NCBI RefSeq assembly: GCF_003003005.1
Contig: NZ_PVTR01000006.1
Span: 220,746 to 284,745 of the forward strand
Source of the DNA: Mongoliibacter ruber
GTDB lineage: Bacteria; Bacteroidota; Bacteroidia; Cytophagales; Cyclobacteriaceae
Length of the DNA stretch: 64,000 nucleotides
Direction of reading: 5' to 3'
The notes beneath the pieces were generated by a model that was given only the letters and a program-made list of their open reading frames with translations, was not told where the DNA came from and did no database searches. Shown in pieces: positions 1-9,223 of the stretch (the first letter of the stretch is position 1; each line of letters opens with the position of its first letter). The position numbers were made by a program, and so were the translations under genes.

Positions 1-2703
1 AAAGTCTATGGTGCCAACGATCCTGCATTGACTTTCAAGGCAACTGGTTTTGTAAACGAAGATGATGAATCTATCATTTCGGGAACCTTGACCAGAGCAG
101 CCGGAGAAGATGTTGGCGCTTATGCCATCAATCAGGGAACACTTTCAGCTGGTGACAACTACAGCATCGAATTCACAGGGGCTGATTTCAATATCACTAC
201 CAAAACTTTGACCGTGATGGCCAATCCAGATCAGAGCAAAGTCTACGGTGCCAACGATCCTGCATTGACTTTCAAGGCAACTGGTTTTGTAAACGAAGAT
301 GATGAATCTATCATTTCGGGAACCTTGACCAGGGCAGCCGGAGAAGATGTTGGTGTTTATGCCATCAATCAGGGAACACTTTCAGCTGGTGACAACTACA
401 GCATCGAATTCACAGGTGATGATTTTGTCATCACCCAAAAGGAATTGGCTATAACAGCTGCGGACATTACGAAAACCTACGGTGAAACCATCAATTTCGT
501 AGGAACCGAATTCACTGTTGAAGGGCTTGAGTTTAAAGATGAGGTAAGCAACCTCACCTTGAGTTCAGCAGGTGCGGTAGCCACCGCCCCAATTGGAACC
601 TATCCAATTGTCGGCTCAAATGCCGAGGGTACCGGAATTTCCAATTATAACATCACCTATAAAGATGGACAACTGAATGTTGGCAAAAAGACGCTTGTCA
701 TCACTGCCAACAACGGTTCGAAAATTTACGGAGACAGTTATTCATTCAACGGAACTGAATTCACCGTAAGTGGTCTGGTCAATAAAGATGTTGTTACCTC
801 AGCAAGCCTCACTTCAACAGGGGCAGCAGCAACAGCCGGAGCAGGTGTTTATGAAATAGAGTTATACGATGCAGAAGGCTCAGGACTTTATAATTATACT
901 TTGGAATATATCAAAGGCAGTCTTGAAGTAAATCAGAAAGCCATTACAATTTCTGCAGACAACAAATCCAAAGTCTATGGAGAAGTAAATCCAACTTTGA
1001 CCTTTACATATTCAGGGTTGGTAAACGGAGACAATTCGGTGAGCACCTCTCCTACCCTCACTACAGAAGCAGATTCAGGTTCTGATATAGGTACTTATGC
1101 AATTCAAATCTCGGGAGCAGCCGATAACAATTATGACATAGCTTTCGAGAATGGCACTTTGGAAATCACTCCTGCGGATCTGACCATCAAAGCCGACAAC
1201 AAGCAAAAAGTGTATGGGGAAGAAAACCCTCCCCTCACATTCAGCTTTATCGGACTTGTGAACGGTGATACTGAAACAACTATCACTGCTTCTATCAGCA
1301 CGGATGCCGCTGCAAACTCCGCAGTTGGGAACTATGACATAAATGTGTCAGGTGCTACGGATTCAAATTATACCATCAGCTTCGAAAACGGGAATCTGGA
1401 AATCATTCCGGCTCAATTGATTGTCAGGGCTGAAAACAAAGCCAAAGTCTACGGTGATCCGAATCCTGAATTGACATTTGTCTACACAGGCTTGGTAAAT
1501 GGAGATCTAGTATCTTCCCAAGCACCTAACATCACGACAATTGCCTCTGAAGATTCCGCTGTAGGATCATATCCTATACTTGTCACAGGTGCTTCCGACA
1601 CCAACTACGATATCTCTTTTGAGAACGGAATCATGGAGGTCAATCCTGCCACACTCACCATAGTTGCCAACTCAGACCAGTCCAAAATCTTTGGAACTGA
1701 AGACCCTACATTGGTATTCCAAGCAAGCGGATTTAAACTGAGTGATGGATTGGAATTGATTGCAGGAGCACTGGAAAGAGAAAAAGGAGAAGCTGTCGGA
1801 AAGTATGCCATCAACTCGGGAACGGTGAAGGCTAATGACAATTACATAGTCGAATTCCAGGGAAATGAATTTGAAATCATCCCTGCGAAGATTGAAGCTG
1901 TCATCAGTCCGGCTGATGTGGAGACTGCTTGGAACATTGATCCAGAATTGCCTAAAACAATCACTGTAATGACTGAAGACGGAAGGTTTCTGGAACTTGA
2001 AGTCATCTGGGATTTGACAAACCTGAATATCCTTGCCCGAGGCGAATATGAAATCAACGGGACAGTTGTCCTGCCTGACGGAATACTCAACGAAGAAAGC
2101 CACAAGGGTTCACTTATCGTCAAGGTAATGCCTAAGCCGGCACCTTCAGATGTCATACTCAGCAACAACACCTTCGAAGGTTCCGCAACAGAATTCTTCA
2201 TCTATGTCGGCGGGATAAGCGTGGTCGATGCTTTCGATGATATCCATGAAATTTCTCTCAAAGGAGCTGAGGGTGACAATAAATACTTCGAAATCATAGA
2301 CAGAATGCTCTTTTGGAGCAGTGCCGAACAAGTCGAAGGACGTGACATATTCCTTGTGACAGTATCTGTTGCTGATAGAGACGGCAACATCTCCGATAAA
2401 GTATTTGAAGTCAAAAGGCTAAGAAAGTCAATATCAGATATCGAAGTGTTTAACAGCTTTACACCAAACGGTGACGGAGTCAATGATGATTGGGGAATCC
2501 CGGACTTGAGGTTCTATCATGGTGTTACGATCAGGGTATTTGAAAGAAGCGGTTTCCAGGTCTTTGTCACAAATGATCCTGACCTAAGGTGGGATGGAAC
2601 TTATAACGGCAAAGAGTTGCCTGTAGGCACATATTATTGGGTACTTGAAATCCAGGAAACAGGGGAAACAAGAAGAGGACTTCTGAACCTTCTAAGAAAA
2701 TAG
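1..2703 (+). CDS. MBG-repeat surface protein with type IX secretion C-terminal domain (5' partial)
   Basis: The frame is open from the first base, so this is the last 900 residues of a larger secreted protein. It holds about eight MBG/YDG-type beta-sandwich repeats of roughly 75-80 residues, each opening with a K-V/I-Y/F-G motif (near nt 1, 238, 470, 720, 970, 1206, 1444, 1681). Ig/cadherin-like sequence follows, and then a gliding-motility-associated C-terminal (CHU_C, type B) sorting domain from about residue 812, starting SFTPNGDGVND. Known role of such proteins: large adhesins exported by the type IX system and anchored at the cell surface. The first two repeats are nearly identical at DNA level (about 4 differences in 180 nt), so copy number may vary. 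The next gene encodes the PorP/SprF partner usually found with these substrates. The ligand is unknown. Confidence 0.9.
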   Translation, partial: KVYGANDPALTFKATGFVNEDDESIISGTLTRAAGEDVGAYAINQGTLSAGDNYSIEFTGADFNITTKTLTVMANPDQSKVYGANDPALTFKATGFVNEDDESIISGTLTRAAGEDVGVYAINQGTLSAGDNYSIEFTGDDFVITQKELAITAADITKTYGETINFVGTEFTVEGLEFKDEVSNLTLSSAGAVATAPIGTYPIVGSNAEGTGISNYNITYKDGQLNVGKKTLVITANNGSKIYGDSYSFNGTEFTVSGLVNKDVVTSASLTSTGAAATAGAGVYEIELYDAEGSGLYNYTLEYIKGSLEVNQKAITISADNKSKVYGEVNPTLTFTYSGLVNGDNSVSTSPTLTTEADSGSDIGTYAIQISGAADNNYDIAFENGTLEITPADLTIKADNKQKVYGEENPPLTFSFIGLVNGDTETTITASISTDAAANSAVGNYDINVSGATDSNYTISFENGNLEIIPAQLIVRAENKAKVYGDPNPELTFVYTGLVNGDLVSSQAPNITTIASEDSAVGSYPILVTGASDTNYDISFENGIMEVNPATLTIVANSDQSKIFGTEDPTLVFQASGFKLSDGLELIAGALEREKGEAVGKYAINSGTVKANDNYIVEFQGNEFEIIPAKIEAVISPADVETAWNIDPELPKTITVMTEDGRFLELEVIWDLTNLNILARGEYEINGTVVLPDGILNEESHKGSLIVKVMPKPAPSDVILSNNTFEGSATEFFIYVGGISVVDAFDDIHEISLKGAEGDNKYFEIIDRMLFWSSAEQVEGRDIFLVTVSVADRDGNISDKVFEVKRLRKSISDIEVFNSFTPNGDGVNDDWGIPDLRFYHGVTIRVFERSGFQVFVTNDPDLRWDGTYNGKELPVGTYYWVLEIQETGETRRGLLNLLRK

Positions 2704-2784
2704 TAAGCCAATTACAGAGGGGGAGGAATCCACTCCCTCTTTTCATAAAATCCAACTTGAATTAAAATTTCAACATATACCAAC

Positions 2785-3747
2785 ATGGCAAATTTTACCA
2801 AAACAATCCTTTTTCTTGCTCTTTCAGTACTCCTCAATTTTGGGGTGACTGCCCAGACCAGAAAATATGTCAGCCAGTTCAGTCTTCTGCAAAACTACTA
2901 CAACCCTGCCTTGACAGGATATGAAGGCTCCAGTTTCAGGGGTTTCGTCAGAGACCAATGGGCAGGTTTTGAGGGGGCTCCAAAAACCTACTTTGCCTCT
3001 GCCGAATTTGACCTGGCAGACTTCAACTCCGCACCTGACCCTATGTCAGCGGGAAAAAACGCAGTGGGTTTCAACCTGATGCATGACAGGTATGGGGCTT
3101 TTGTGGATACCGAACTGATGCTGAGCTATGCCTCCAGAATTCAGATTGGCGAAAAAACACATATCCGATTGGGAGCAGGTGTCAATTACAACACTGTCCG
3201 ACTTGACGGCAGCAACATGACCACAGAGCAGTCAAATGACCCCACCATTTCACAGTATATCCATGGCTTTGCCAACATGCAGGTTCTTGATTTCAATATC
3301 GGCATGGCATTGACACACCCCAAGTACTATGTTTCTTATGCCATGCACAATGTCAACCAGGGAGCTCTCAATTCAGGAGATGTATTTATGGACAGAAAAG
3401 CTCCTGTATCAGTCGTGCAGGCCGGCTACAGAAGCATGGTGACGGATAATTTCGGAATTGCATCCAACTTTATGTTCCGCTCGCAAAGTGACTTGCCCGA
3501 TAATATTGAATTCAACCTAAAGGCCATTTTGATGGACAAAATCTGGGTCGGAGCCGGACACAGGGTTGATTATGCCAACAACTTTCAATTTGGCCTGATT
3601 CTGCCGGCAGTCCGGATTGGATACGTGTACGAAATGCCAAGCGTCGGGGCCTATCTCCTTCCAAATACCACCCACGAATTCTTGGCCGTTTTCCCAATTT
3701 TCAGGAAAAATGTAAGGACATCAAAAGATGAGGTTTTGATCTGGTAA
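2785..3747 (+). CDS. PorP/SprF family type IX secretion membrane protein
   Basis: 320 residues with a cleavable signal ending at about residue 24 (VTAQ). The mature protein starts with the family hallmark: a QFSLLQNYYNPALTG stretch, then FRGFVRDQWAGFEGAP. The rest alternates short amphipathic strands typical of an outer-membrane beta-barrel. PorP/SprF proteins are associated with surface attachment of CHU_C-domain (type B) substrates, and this gene lies 81 bp after the adhesin gene that carries such a domain. They are therefore a likely transcription unit and a functional pair. Length is normal for the family. Confidence 0.9.
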   Translation: MANFTKTILFLALSVLLNFGVTAQTRKYVSQFSLLQNYYNPALTGYEGSSFRGFVRDQWAGFEGAPKTYFASAEFDLADFNSAPDPMSAGKNAVGFNLMHDRYGAFVDTELMLSYASRIQIGEKTHIRLGAGVNYNTVRLDGSNMTTEQSNDPTISQYIHGFANMQVLDFNIGMALTHPKYYVSYAMHNVNQGALNSGDVFMDRKAPVSVVQAGYRSMVTDNFGIASNFMFRSQSDLPDNIEFNLKAILMDKIWVGAGHRVDYANNFQFGLILPAVRIGYVYEMPSVGAYLLPNTTHEFLAVFPIFRKNVRTSKDEVLIW

Positions 3748-3748
3748 T

Positions 3749-4117
3749 ATGGAAATCCAAGTTTTAGATAAAATCTATAGAGCTATAGAAGAAGATAAAA
3801 TTTATAAGCAGGTTGACCTTAACTTATATGAATTTGCCAAATATCTGCAATTGCCTCAAAGAAAAGTATCTAATCTGATCAATAGGCATTTCAGTACGGG
3901 GTTCCCTGCTTTGATTCAGAAACATAGGTTAAAAGAAGCTTTAAGGCGGATTTCGGAAAACCCAAAGGAACTGACCTTAGAAAAAATTGCCCGTGAGTCT
4001 GGTTTTTCATCTAGAATTACGTTCTTCAAAACATTCAAAAAAGAAATGGGAATATCGCCAAGTGAATATGTCCAAAAACAAAAAAATCTTACACAAGTCA
4101 AAAATAAAAACCCGTAG
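3749..4117 (+). CDS. Stand-alone AraC-type DNA-binding protein
   Basis: 122 residues, essentially only the two-helix-turn-helix AraC C-terminal domain: first HTH at about residues 25-50 (LYEFAKYLQLPQRKVSNLIN), second at about 72-95 (LEKIARESGFSSRITFFKTF), then GISPSEYV. It has no ligand-binding, response-regulator or membrane domain, which most family members have. The start is one base after the PorP/SprF stop, so the two are probably co-transcribed and perhaps translationally coupled. The stop codon lies inside the left arm of a terminator hairpin. Inference: a local regulator of the surface-protein unit. The signal it answers cannot be seen. Confidence 0.82.
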   Translation: MEIQVLDKIYRAIEEDKIYKQVDLNLYEFAKYLQLPQRKVSNLINRHFSTGFPALIQKHRLKEALRRISENPKELTLEKIARESGFSSRITFFKTFKKEMGISPSEYVQKQKNLTQVKNKNP

Positions 4118-4137
4118 CTAATCGCCACGGGTTTTTT
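4106..4137. terminator. Rho-independent terminator between convergent genes
   Basis: AAAACCCGT and ACGGGTTTT arms flank a short loop, with T runs on both outer sides. It can end the AraC-type gene (+) and the M3 peptidase gene (-). Confidence 0.8.
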
Positions 4138-4156
4138 ATGCATAAGTAAACCTTGT

Positions 4157-6292
4157 TTACTTGGACCTGTCGACTTTGACTTCATCCAATCCACGTTTTT
4201 TCAGCAAGGCATCAATTTTCGGTTCAGCACCTCGGAAGTTGACATACATCTTCATCGGATCGTCGGTCCCTCCTCTTTCCAGAATTTCTTTTCTGAATGC
4301 CTGTGCTTTGTCTTGATTAAACAACTCTGTTTCTTTGAAAGCTTGGAAAGCGTCTGTATCCAATACTCCTGACCAGATGTAACTGTAGTATCCTGCCGAA
4401 TATCCACCCGCAAAAATATGCTGAAAATAAGGACTTCTATATCTTGGGATTATTTCATCAATCAAGCCAATCTTATCCATAGAAGCTTCTTCAAACTCAT
4501 CCGCCCCCTTAGAAATAGCTTCTTTTTGAGTATGGTAATCCATATCCAATAGAGAAGCCGCCAAATATTCTGTTGTTCCGAAACCTTGCCCAAAAGTACC
4601 CGACTTTTGAAGTTTTTCGATCAATGCATCAGGGATCACTTCTCCTGTTTCATAATGGAAGGCATACTCTTTCAATACAGATGGCTCAGTAGCCCAGTTT
4701 TCCATGATCTGAGAAGGCAATTCCACAAAATCTCTAGGTACAGAAGTACCAGCTAGACTTCTGTACTGCACATTAGACATCAAACCGTGTAAAGCATGTC
4801 CAAACTCATGGAAAAAGGTAGTCACTTCGTCAAATGTCAACAAAGCAGGAGCATCTCCCGCTGGTCTTGAAAAATTACAAACAATGGAAATAACCGGTGC
4901 TTTTCTTTCTCCTCCTTCCATTTCCTGTCCTCTGTATGATGTCATCCAAGCACCTCCCCTTTTAGAAGCTCTTGGGTGAAAATCCATATACAAGACACCC
5001 AAGTGGGTACCATCAGCTTCTTTTACTTCATAGGCTTTGGCATCTGGGTGATAGACAGGGATATTTTCAATCGGCTGGAAAGTAAGTCCCCAAAGTTTGT
5101 TTACTACCATAAAGACACCTTCTTGCACTTTGCCAAGAGAAAAATAAGGTTTTACCTCCTGTTCATCCAATTCAAATTTCTGCATTTTCAGCTTTTCCTC
5201 ATAGTATCTCCAATCCCATGGTTCCAAGTCAAAACTTTCGCCGGAAGCATTGATCATGGCTTGCATTTCAGCACCCTCAGCTTTGGCCTTAGCTAAAGCC
5301 GGTGCCCATAGTTGGTTGAGAAGGTTGTAGACATTTTCGGCATTTTTAGCCATTGTCTCTTCCAAGACATAATCAGCATGGGTATCAAAGCCTAACAAAT
5401 TGGCCTTTTCTCTTCTGAGATTTGCGATATCAATCAGGATTTTTTTGTTGTCGTACTCATTTCCTTGGTCAGCCCTATTTTTATATGCTTCCCAAATTTT
5501 CTTTCTCAATTCCCTATTGTCTGCATATTGCAGAAAAGGCATTACGCTTGGATTCTGGAGTGTGAAAAGCCATTTCCCTTCCATATCGGCAGCTTTTGCA
5601 TCTTCCGCAGCTGTTGATCTCAAAGAGGAAGGCAATCCAGACAAATCAGATTCGTTGTCAATTACCAGTTGGAAATTATTTGTTTCAGCCAATAAATTTT
5701 GACCAAACTGAAGTCCTAAAGTAGAAAGTTTACCATTGATTTCTCTTAGCTTTTCTTTATCAGTCTCACTCAAGTTTGCACCATTTCGGACAAAAGCCTT
5801 GTACCTTTTTTCCAATAGTTTGTGCTGCTCTTCATTGAGTCCAAGACCATCTTTTTGATCCCAAATTGCTTTTACTCGTTCGAAGAGTTTTTCATTTAAA
5901 TTGATGTTATCACTGTGCTTTGAGAGTTCAGGCGCCATTTCTCTGGCTATAGCCTGTATTTCATCATTGGTATTTGCCGAATTGAGGTTGTAGAAAACGG
6001 TGCTGGTTCGTGCCAACAAGTCCCCAGACCTTTCCATTACTTCAATGGTGTTTTCAAAAGTCGGCTCATCGGAATTTTGGACGATGGCATCTATTTCAGC
6101 CTGTTGCTGCTTGATGCCCTCTCTTAAGGCTGGTGCAAAATGCTCGTTTTTGATTTTGTCAAAAGGAGGTACTTCAAATGGGGTGTTGTAAGGTTCGAAG
6201 AAAGGGTTCATAGAAGTGGATTCTTCATCTGATTGGCTGCATGAAAAGAGGATACTACCTGCTGCTGCCAAGGTTAAAATTGATTTTCGCAT
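4157..6292 (-). CDS. dcp: M3 family metallopeptidase (peptidyl-dipeptidase Dcp-like), lipoprotein
   Basis: 711 residues, normal for the oligopeptidase/Dcp group of family M3. The zinc site HEFGH lies at about residue 495 within FFHEFGHALHG, with the downstream conserved region rich in Glu and His (FVELPSQIMENW). The N-terminus is a lipoprotein signal with a lipobox ending at Cys18 (ILFSC), so the enzyme is probably tethered in the periplasm. The family trims dipeptides from peptide C-termini; here it would recycle peptides. The gene is isolated: its 5' neighbour on the same strand is over 140 bp away, and it converges on the AraC-type gene. Confidence 0.9.
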   Translation of the reverse strand: MRKSILTLAAAGSILFSCSQSDEESTSMNPFFEPYNTPFEVPPFDKIKNEHFAPALREGIKQQQAEIDAIVQNSDEPTFENTIEVMERSGDLLARTSTVFYNLNSANTNDEIQAIAREMAPELSKHSDNINLNEKLFERVKAIWDQKDGLGLNEEQHKLLEKRYKAFVRNGANLSETDKEKLREINGKLSTLGLQFGQNLLAETNNFQLVIDNESDLSGLPSSLRSTAAEDAKAADMEGKWLFTLQNPSVMPFLQYADNRELRKKIWEAYKNRADQGNEYDNKKILIDIANLRREKANLLGFDTHADYVLEETMAKNAENVYNLLNQLWAPALAKAKAEGAEMQAMINASGESFDLEPWDWRYYEEKLKMQKFELDEQEVKPYFSLGKVQEGVFMVVNKLWGLTFQPIENIPVYHPDAKAYEVKEADGTHLGVLYMDFHPRASKRGGAWMTSYRGQEMEGGERKAPVISIVCNFSRPAGDAPALLTFDEVTTFFHEFGHALHGLMSNVQYRSLAGTSVPRDFVELPSQIMENWATEPSVLKEYAFHYETGEVIPDALIEKLQKSGTFGQGFGTTEYLAASLLDMDYHTQKEAISKGADEFEEASMDKIGLIDEIIPRYRSPYFQHIFAGGYSAGYYSYIWSGVLDTDAFQAFKETELFNQDKAQAFRKEILERGGTDDPMKMYVNFRGAEPKIDALLKKRGLDEVKVDRSK

Positions 6293-6438
6293 AGATTTAG
6301 AATATTTGGGTTTTAGCCCTCAAATATAATGATAATTCATTGTATCAAATAAAACGCCTGCGGAAGGGCTGAGATAACATAGACATCGATCCCAATTCTA
6401 AAATATTAAATCTAAAATCTAAAATTAAATTTCAACCA

Positions 6439-7959
6439 TCAATCCAAAACCTCCACAATTACCCTTTGATACCTAGTAAGGACGGGGTAACCATTATCGG
6501 AAACCTGGAAAATCACGTGGATAGTTTCTCCCGGACTGGCTTCGTCAGGGACTACAAATGAGGCTTTGGATGTATTTTGGTCCTGAATCTGGATCACTCC
6601 ATTCATACTTCCTGCCTCCAAATAATGCCACCATACATATTCCAATTCATCACCATCGGGATCTTTTGCTCCTCCTGACAGCTCAACTGTCTCGCCTACC
6701 TGGGCTTTGACATTATGGTCATGGTCCAACCATACTTCTGGGGCATGGTTTGCTTCATCATAACTCTTCACTGACCAAGCCGCTCTCGCTGCAAAGTCAT
6801 GCTGAATTTCTTTGATCCATCGGGTTTGTGGATAGGTAGCATCTGATTCTTCTGAATAAGGGTTAAAATCCGTCACATGCTTGCCATCTTCCCAGCGATT
6901 GGGGTTCGACTTGGATTGGACAAACCTACCACCCCACCCTCCATAGGCTGGATTTTCATGACTGCGCAAGCCCACATCCAAGAGGTAGAAAAAAGCCGGG
7001 GAATCACCCTCAGAAATAAAATCATATTGCTTTCTGCCAAACTTTTCCATGACTTCAAGATCTCCATGATCATGTTCATCGTCATTCTCAATTTGACGTC
7101 CATCACCCCATGTATAATACGCTCCTGCCAAAGGTCCTCTGTCAAAAAGGATATGCTCTTTGAAAAAATCTCCCGAAAGATATTGTCTCAGTTCTTCAGG
7201 AACTCTTGTGACCCAAGGATAGGCAAAACACCAAAATTGGTCTGAATTGTAAATCACTTTTACCTCAGGCCAATTGGGTGCAATGTACTTTTCATAAGTG
7301 GCATCTTGATCCAAAACGGTATACAAAACGGCCTTGTTTGATACCTTTTGATACACTTCATCCCAATTTTCTTCACCCTTAAATTCCTCTTCTATGGATT
7401 TCAGCGCCCTAGCTGCGGTATTGGTTCCACCCCAAATTTGAATATACACTTGTCTGTCATCATCATCCAAAAGCACTTTTTTGATCCAATCAGACCCTTC
7501 TGTATCCTTGGCCATTTCTCCTTCAAAGTCTATATTTCCGACCTTTATCAAGTCCATAAGCGCAGTGGGTGAAGGGTATCCGTCAGCATGTTGTTTTAGA
7601 TTTTCATATACTTCCCCATATTTTCCGATCAAATCCTGCATCCATGTTGTTCCCGGCCACCGCAACTCTGTTCTTTCTCCATACCGCTCAGCAGTAGATG
7701 ACATCTCTGAGGTAAAGGTTGTGCCCTGACCATCGCCTTTATAATGCCACTGAGAGCTACTGTAGATAAGTCCTTCAACATCAAACTCATTGGTGTAAAA
7801 CAAAAACCTGATAAAAGAATCAACATCATCTACTTCACCATCTGTAGTAACAATGGTTCTGGGTTTTTCTATTTGGCTTTTTGAAACTTCTTGTTCTTGA
7901 TTTCCGCAGGCAAACAGTAAAATAGCGATGATCAAAAAACTGAATTGAATATTCTTCAT
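6439..7959 (-). CDS. DUF1593 (nucleoside-hydrolase-like) lipoprotein
   Basis: 506 residues with a lipoprotein signal (Cys18). Residues about 33-300 match the DUF1593 domain, which has the inosine/uridine hydrolase-like fold: an acidic TTDGEVDDVDSFIRFL stretch that resembles the calcium-binding Asp cluster of nucleoside hydrolases, and later IQIWGGTNTAARAL. The C-terminal 90 residues form the beta-rich domain seen in this family, with DPDGDELEYVWW. Family members are often found with polysaccharide-degradation genes; the true substrate is not established. A paralog with the same domain order lies at 11205-12620. No operon partner is evident. Confidence 0.85.
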   Translation of the reverse strand: MKNIQFSFLIIAILLFACGNQEQEVSKSQIEKPRTIVTTDGEVDDVDSFIRFLFYTNEFDVEGLIYSSSQWHYKGDGQGTTFTSEMSSTAERYGERTELRWPGTTWMQDLIGKYGEVYENLKQHADGYPSPTALMDLIKVGNIDFEGEMAKDTEGSDWIKKVLLDDDDRQVYIQIWGGTNTAARALKSIEEEFKGEENWDEVYQKVSNKAVLYTVLDQDATYEKYIAPNWPEVKVIYNSDQFWCFAYPWVTRVPEELRQYLSGDFFKEHILFDRGPLAGAYYTWGDGRQIENDDEHDHGDLEVMEKFGRKQYDFISEGDSPAFFYLLDVGLRSHENPAYGGWGGRFVQSKSNPNRWEDGKHVTDFNPYSEESDATYPQTRWIKEIQHDFAARAAWSVKSYDEANHAPEVWLDHDHNVKAQVGETVELSGGAKDPDGDELEYVWWHYLEAGSMNGVIQIQDQNTSKASFVVPDEASPGETIHVIFQVSDNGYPVLTRYQRVIVEVLD

Positions 7960-8259
7960 GGCAAGGATTGGTTTAGGGTTGTGGATGAAATCAAATATTA
8001 GGATGATAAACAGACCCTCAATATAATACTTCTTCGTAAAATTGATCTTCTACAACAGCTTTTCGATTTTAGATACATACTCAAAATTATGCAGTTCATT
8101 ATATTTTTATAACCAAAAATACTCTATTAACACTTCTATAAAATTTTTATTCTATCCGATATTTATCTATAAGTCAAAATAAAACAGAAATCTTTTACAT
8201 TTTAAGCCAAACAAAGTTTCGTACAATGTGTTGATCATAAGTACCAACAAACTAAACCC
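7960..8259. other. Divergent intergenic region upstream of the rhodopsin gene
   Basis: 300 bp of AT-rich sequence between the DUF1593 and rhodopsin genes, transcribed away from each other. Promoters for both must lie here. I could not pick a convincing TTTG-N19-TAnnTTTG pair or an operator palindrome. Confidence 0.4.
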
Positions 8260-9099
8260 ATGGAAAATTTAGGAAATGCCACCTTTGAAAACTACATCGG
8301 TTTTCAAGATGGATTTAACGAAATGGCTTACCAAATGGTAGCTCACGTGTTGACGCTCGGATATGCAGTAATGCTTGCCGGGCTATTTTATTTTGTGTTG
8401 ACCATCAAAACTGTAGCTCCCAAATACCGGACTTCATCAGTACTTTCAGTGGTGGTAATGGTCTCCGCATTTTTGCTTTTATATGTGCAAGCGAATAATT
8501 GGACGGATAGCTTTGTTTTTGATACCGAAAAAGGCAAATACTTCCTAGGTGAGGGGAATGATCTATTCAACAATGGATACAGATACCTCAACTGGTTGAT
8601 TGATGTTCCAATGTTGCTATTCCAAATCTTATTTGTAGTCACTTTAACCAAATCCAATTTTGGAAGTATTAGAAATCAATTTTGGTTTTCTGGCACAGGA
8701 ATGATTGTGACAGGTTACATCGGGCAATTTTACGAAGTTACTGATCTTACCATGTTTGCGGTGTGGGGTGCTATTTCTACTATATTCTTCTTTCACATCC
8801 TTTGGTTGATGAAAAAGGTGATAGACGAAGGAAAAGAAGGTATCCCATTGAAAGCCCAACAGACGCTACAGTCTATTTGGGTGTTGTTTTTGGTGAGTTG
8901 GATGCTTTATCCAGGTGCATATTTGATGCCTCACCTCGCTGGAATCGAAGGTTTATTCTTCAGTGAAATCGGTGTAGTGGCAAGGCAGATTACTTATACC
9001 ATTGCAGATGTCAGTTCTAAAGTAATTTATGGTATTCTATTGACCAATGTTGCACAGATTATGAGTAAGGAAGAAGGATATATTGAGCATGCCGCTTAA
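8260..9099 (+). CDS. Light-driven sodium-pump rhodopsin (NDQ type)
   Basis: 279 residues, seven membrane helices. Helix C carries RYLNWLIDVPMLLFQ, giving Arg108, Asn111, Asp115 and Gln122: the NDQ motif of sodium-pumping rhodopsins such as KR2 (N112/D116/Q123), with numbering offset by one. The retinal Schiff-base lysine is Lys254 in ADVSSKVIYG, with Asp250 as second counterion. KR2-equivalent Glu10, His29, Asp101, Glu159 and Arg242 are also present. Position 262, a Gly in KR2, is Thr here. Predicted role: light-driven Na+ export across the inner membrane. No carotene oxygenase (blh) or carotenoid gene lies nearby, so retinal must come from elsewhere. It appears monocistronic, with its own terminator. 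Confidence 0.95.
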   Translation: MENLGNATFENYIGFQDGFNEMAYQMVAHVLTLGYAVMLAGLFYFVLTIKTVAPKYRTSSVLSVVVMVSAFLLLYVQANNWTDSFVFDTEKGKYFLGEGNDLFNNGYRYLNWLIDVPMLLFQILFVVTLTKSNFGSIRNQFWFSGTGMIVTGYIGQFYEVTDLTMFAVWGAISTIFFFHILWLMKKVIDEGKEGIPLKAQQTLQSIWVLFLVSWMLYPGAYLMPHLAGIEGLFFSEIGVVARQITYTIADVSSKVIYGILLTNVAQIMSKEEGYIEHAA

Positions 9100-9124
9100 A
9101 AGATTTCCCTTATTTTTTAGAATA

Positions 9125-9156
9125 AAACCACTTTCGAAAGAGAGTGGTTTTTTTTT
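9125..9156 (+). terminator. Rho-independent terminator after the rhodopsin gene
   Basis: An 11-bp stem with one wobble pair (AAACCACTTTC / GAGAGTGGTTT), a GAAA tetraloop and a run of T. Confidence 0.88.
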
Positions 9157-9223
9157 ATAAAAAGCACTCTGTTGATTAAAAATCCATGCTTTACCTAAAA
9201 TTATATCAATTGAGCAATCCTTC

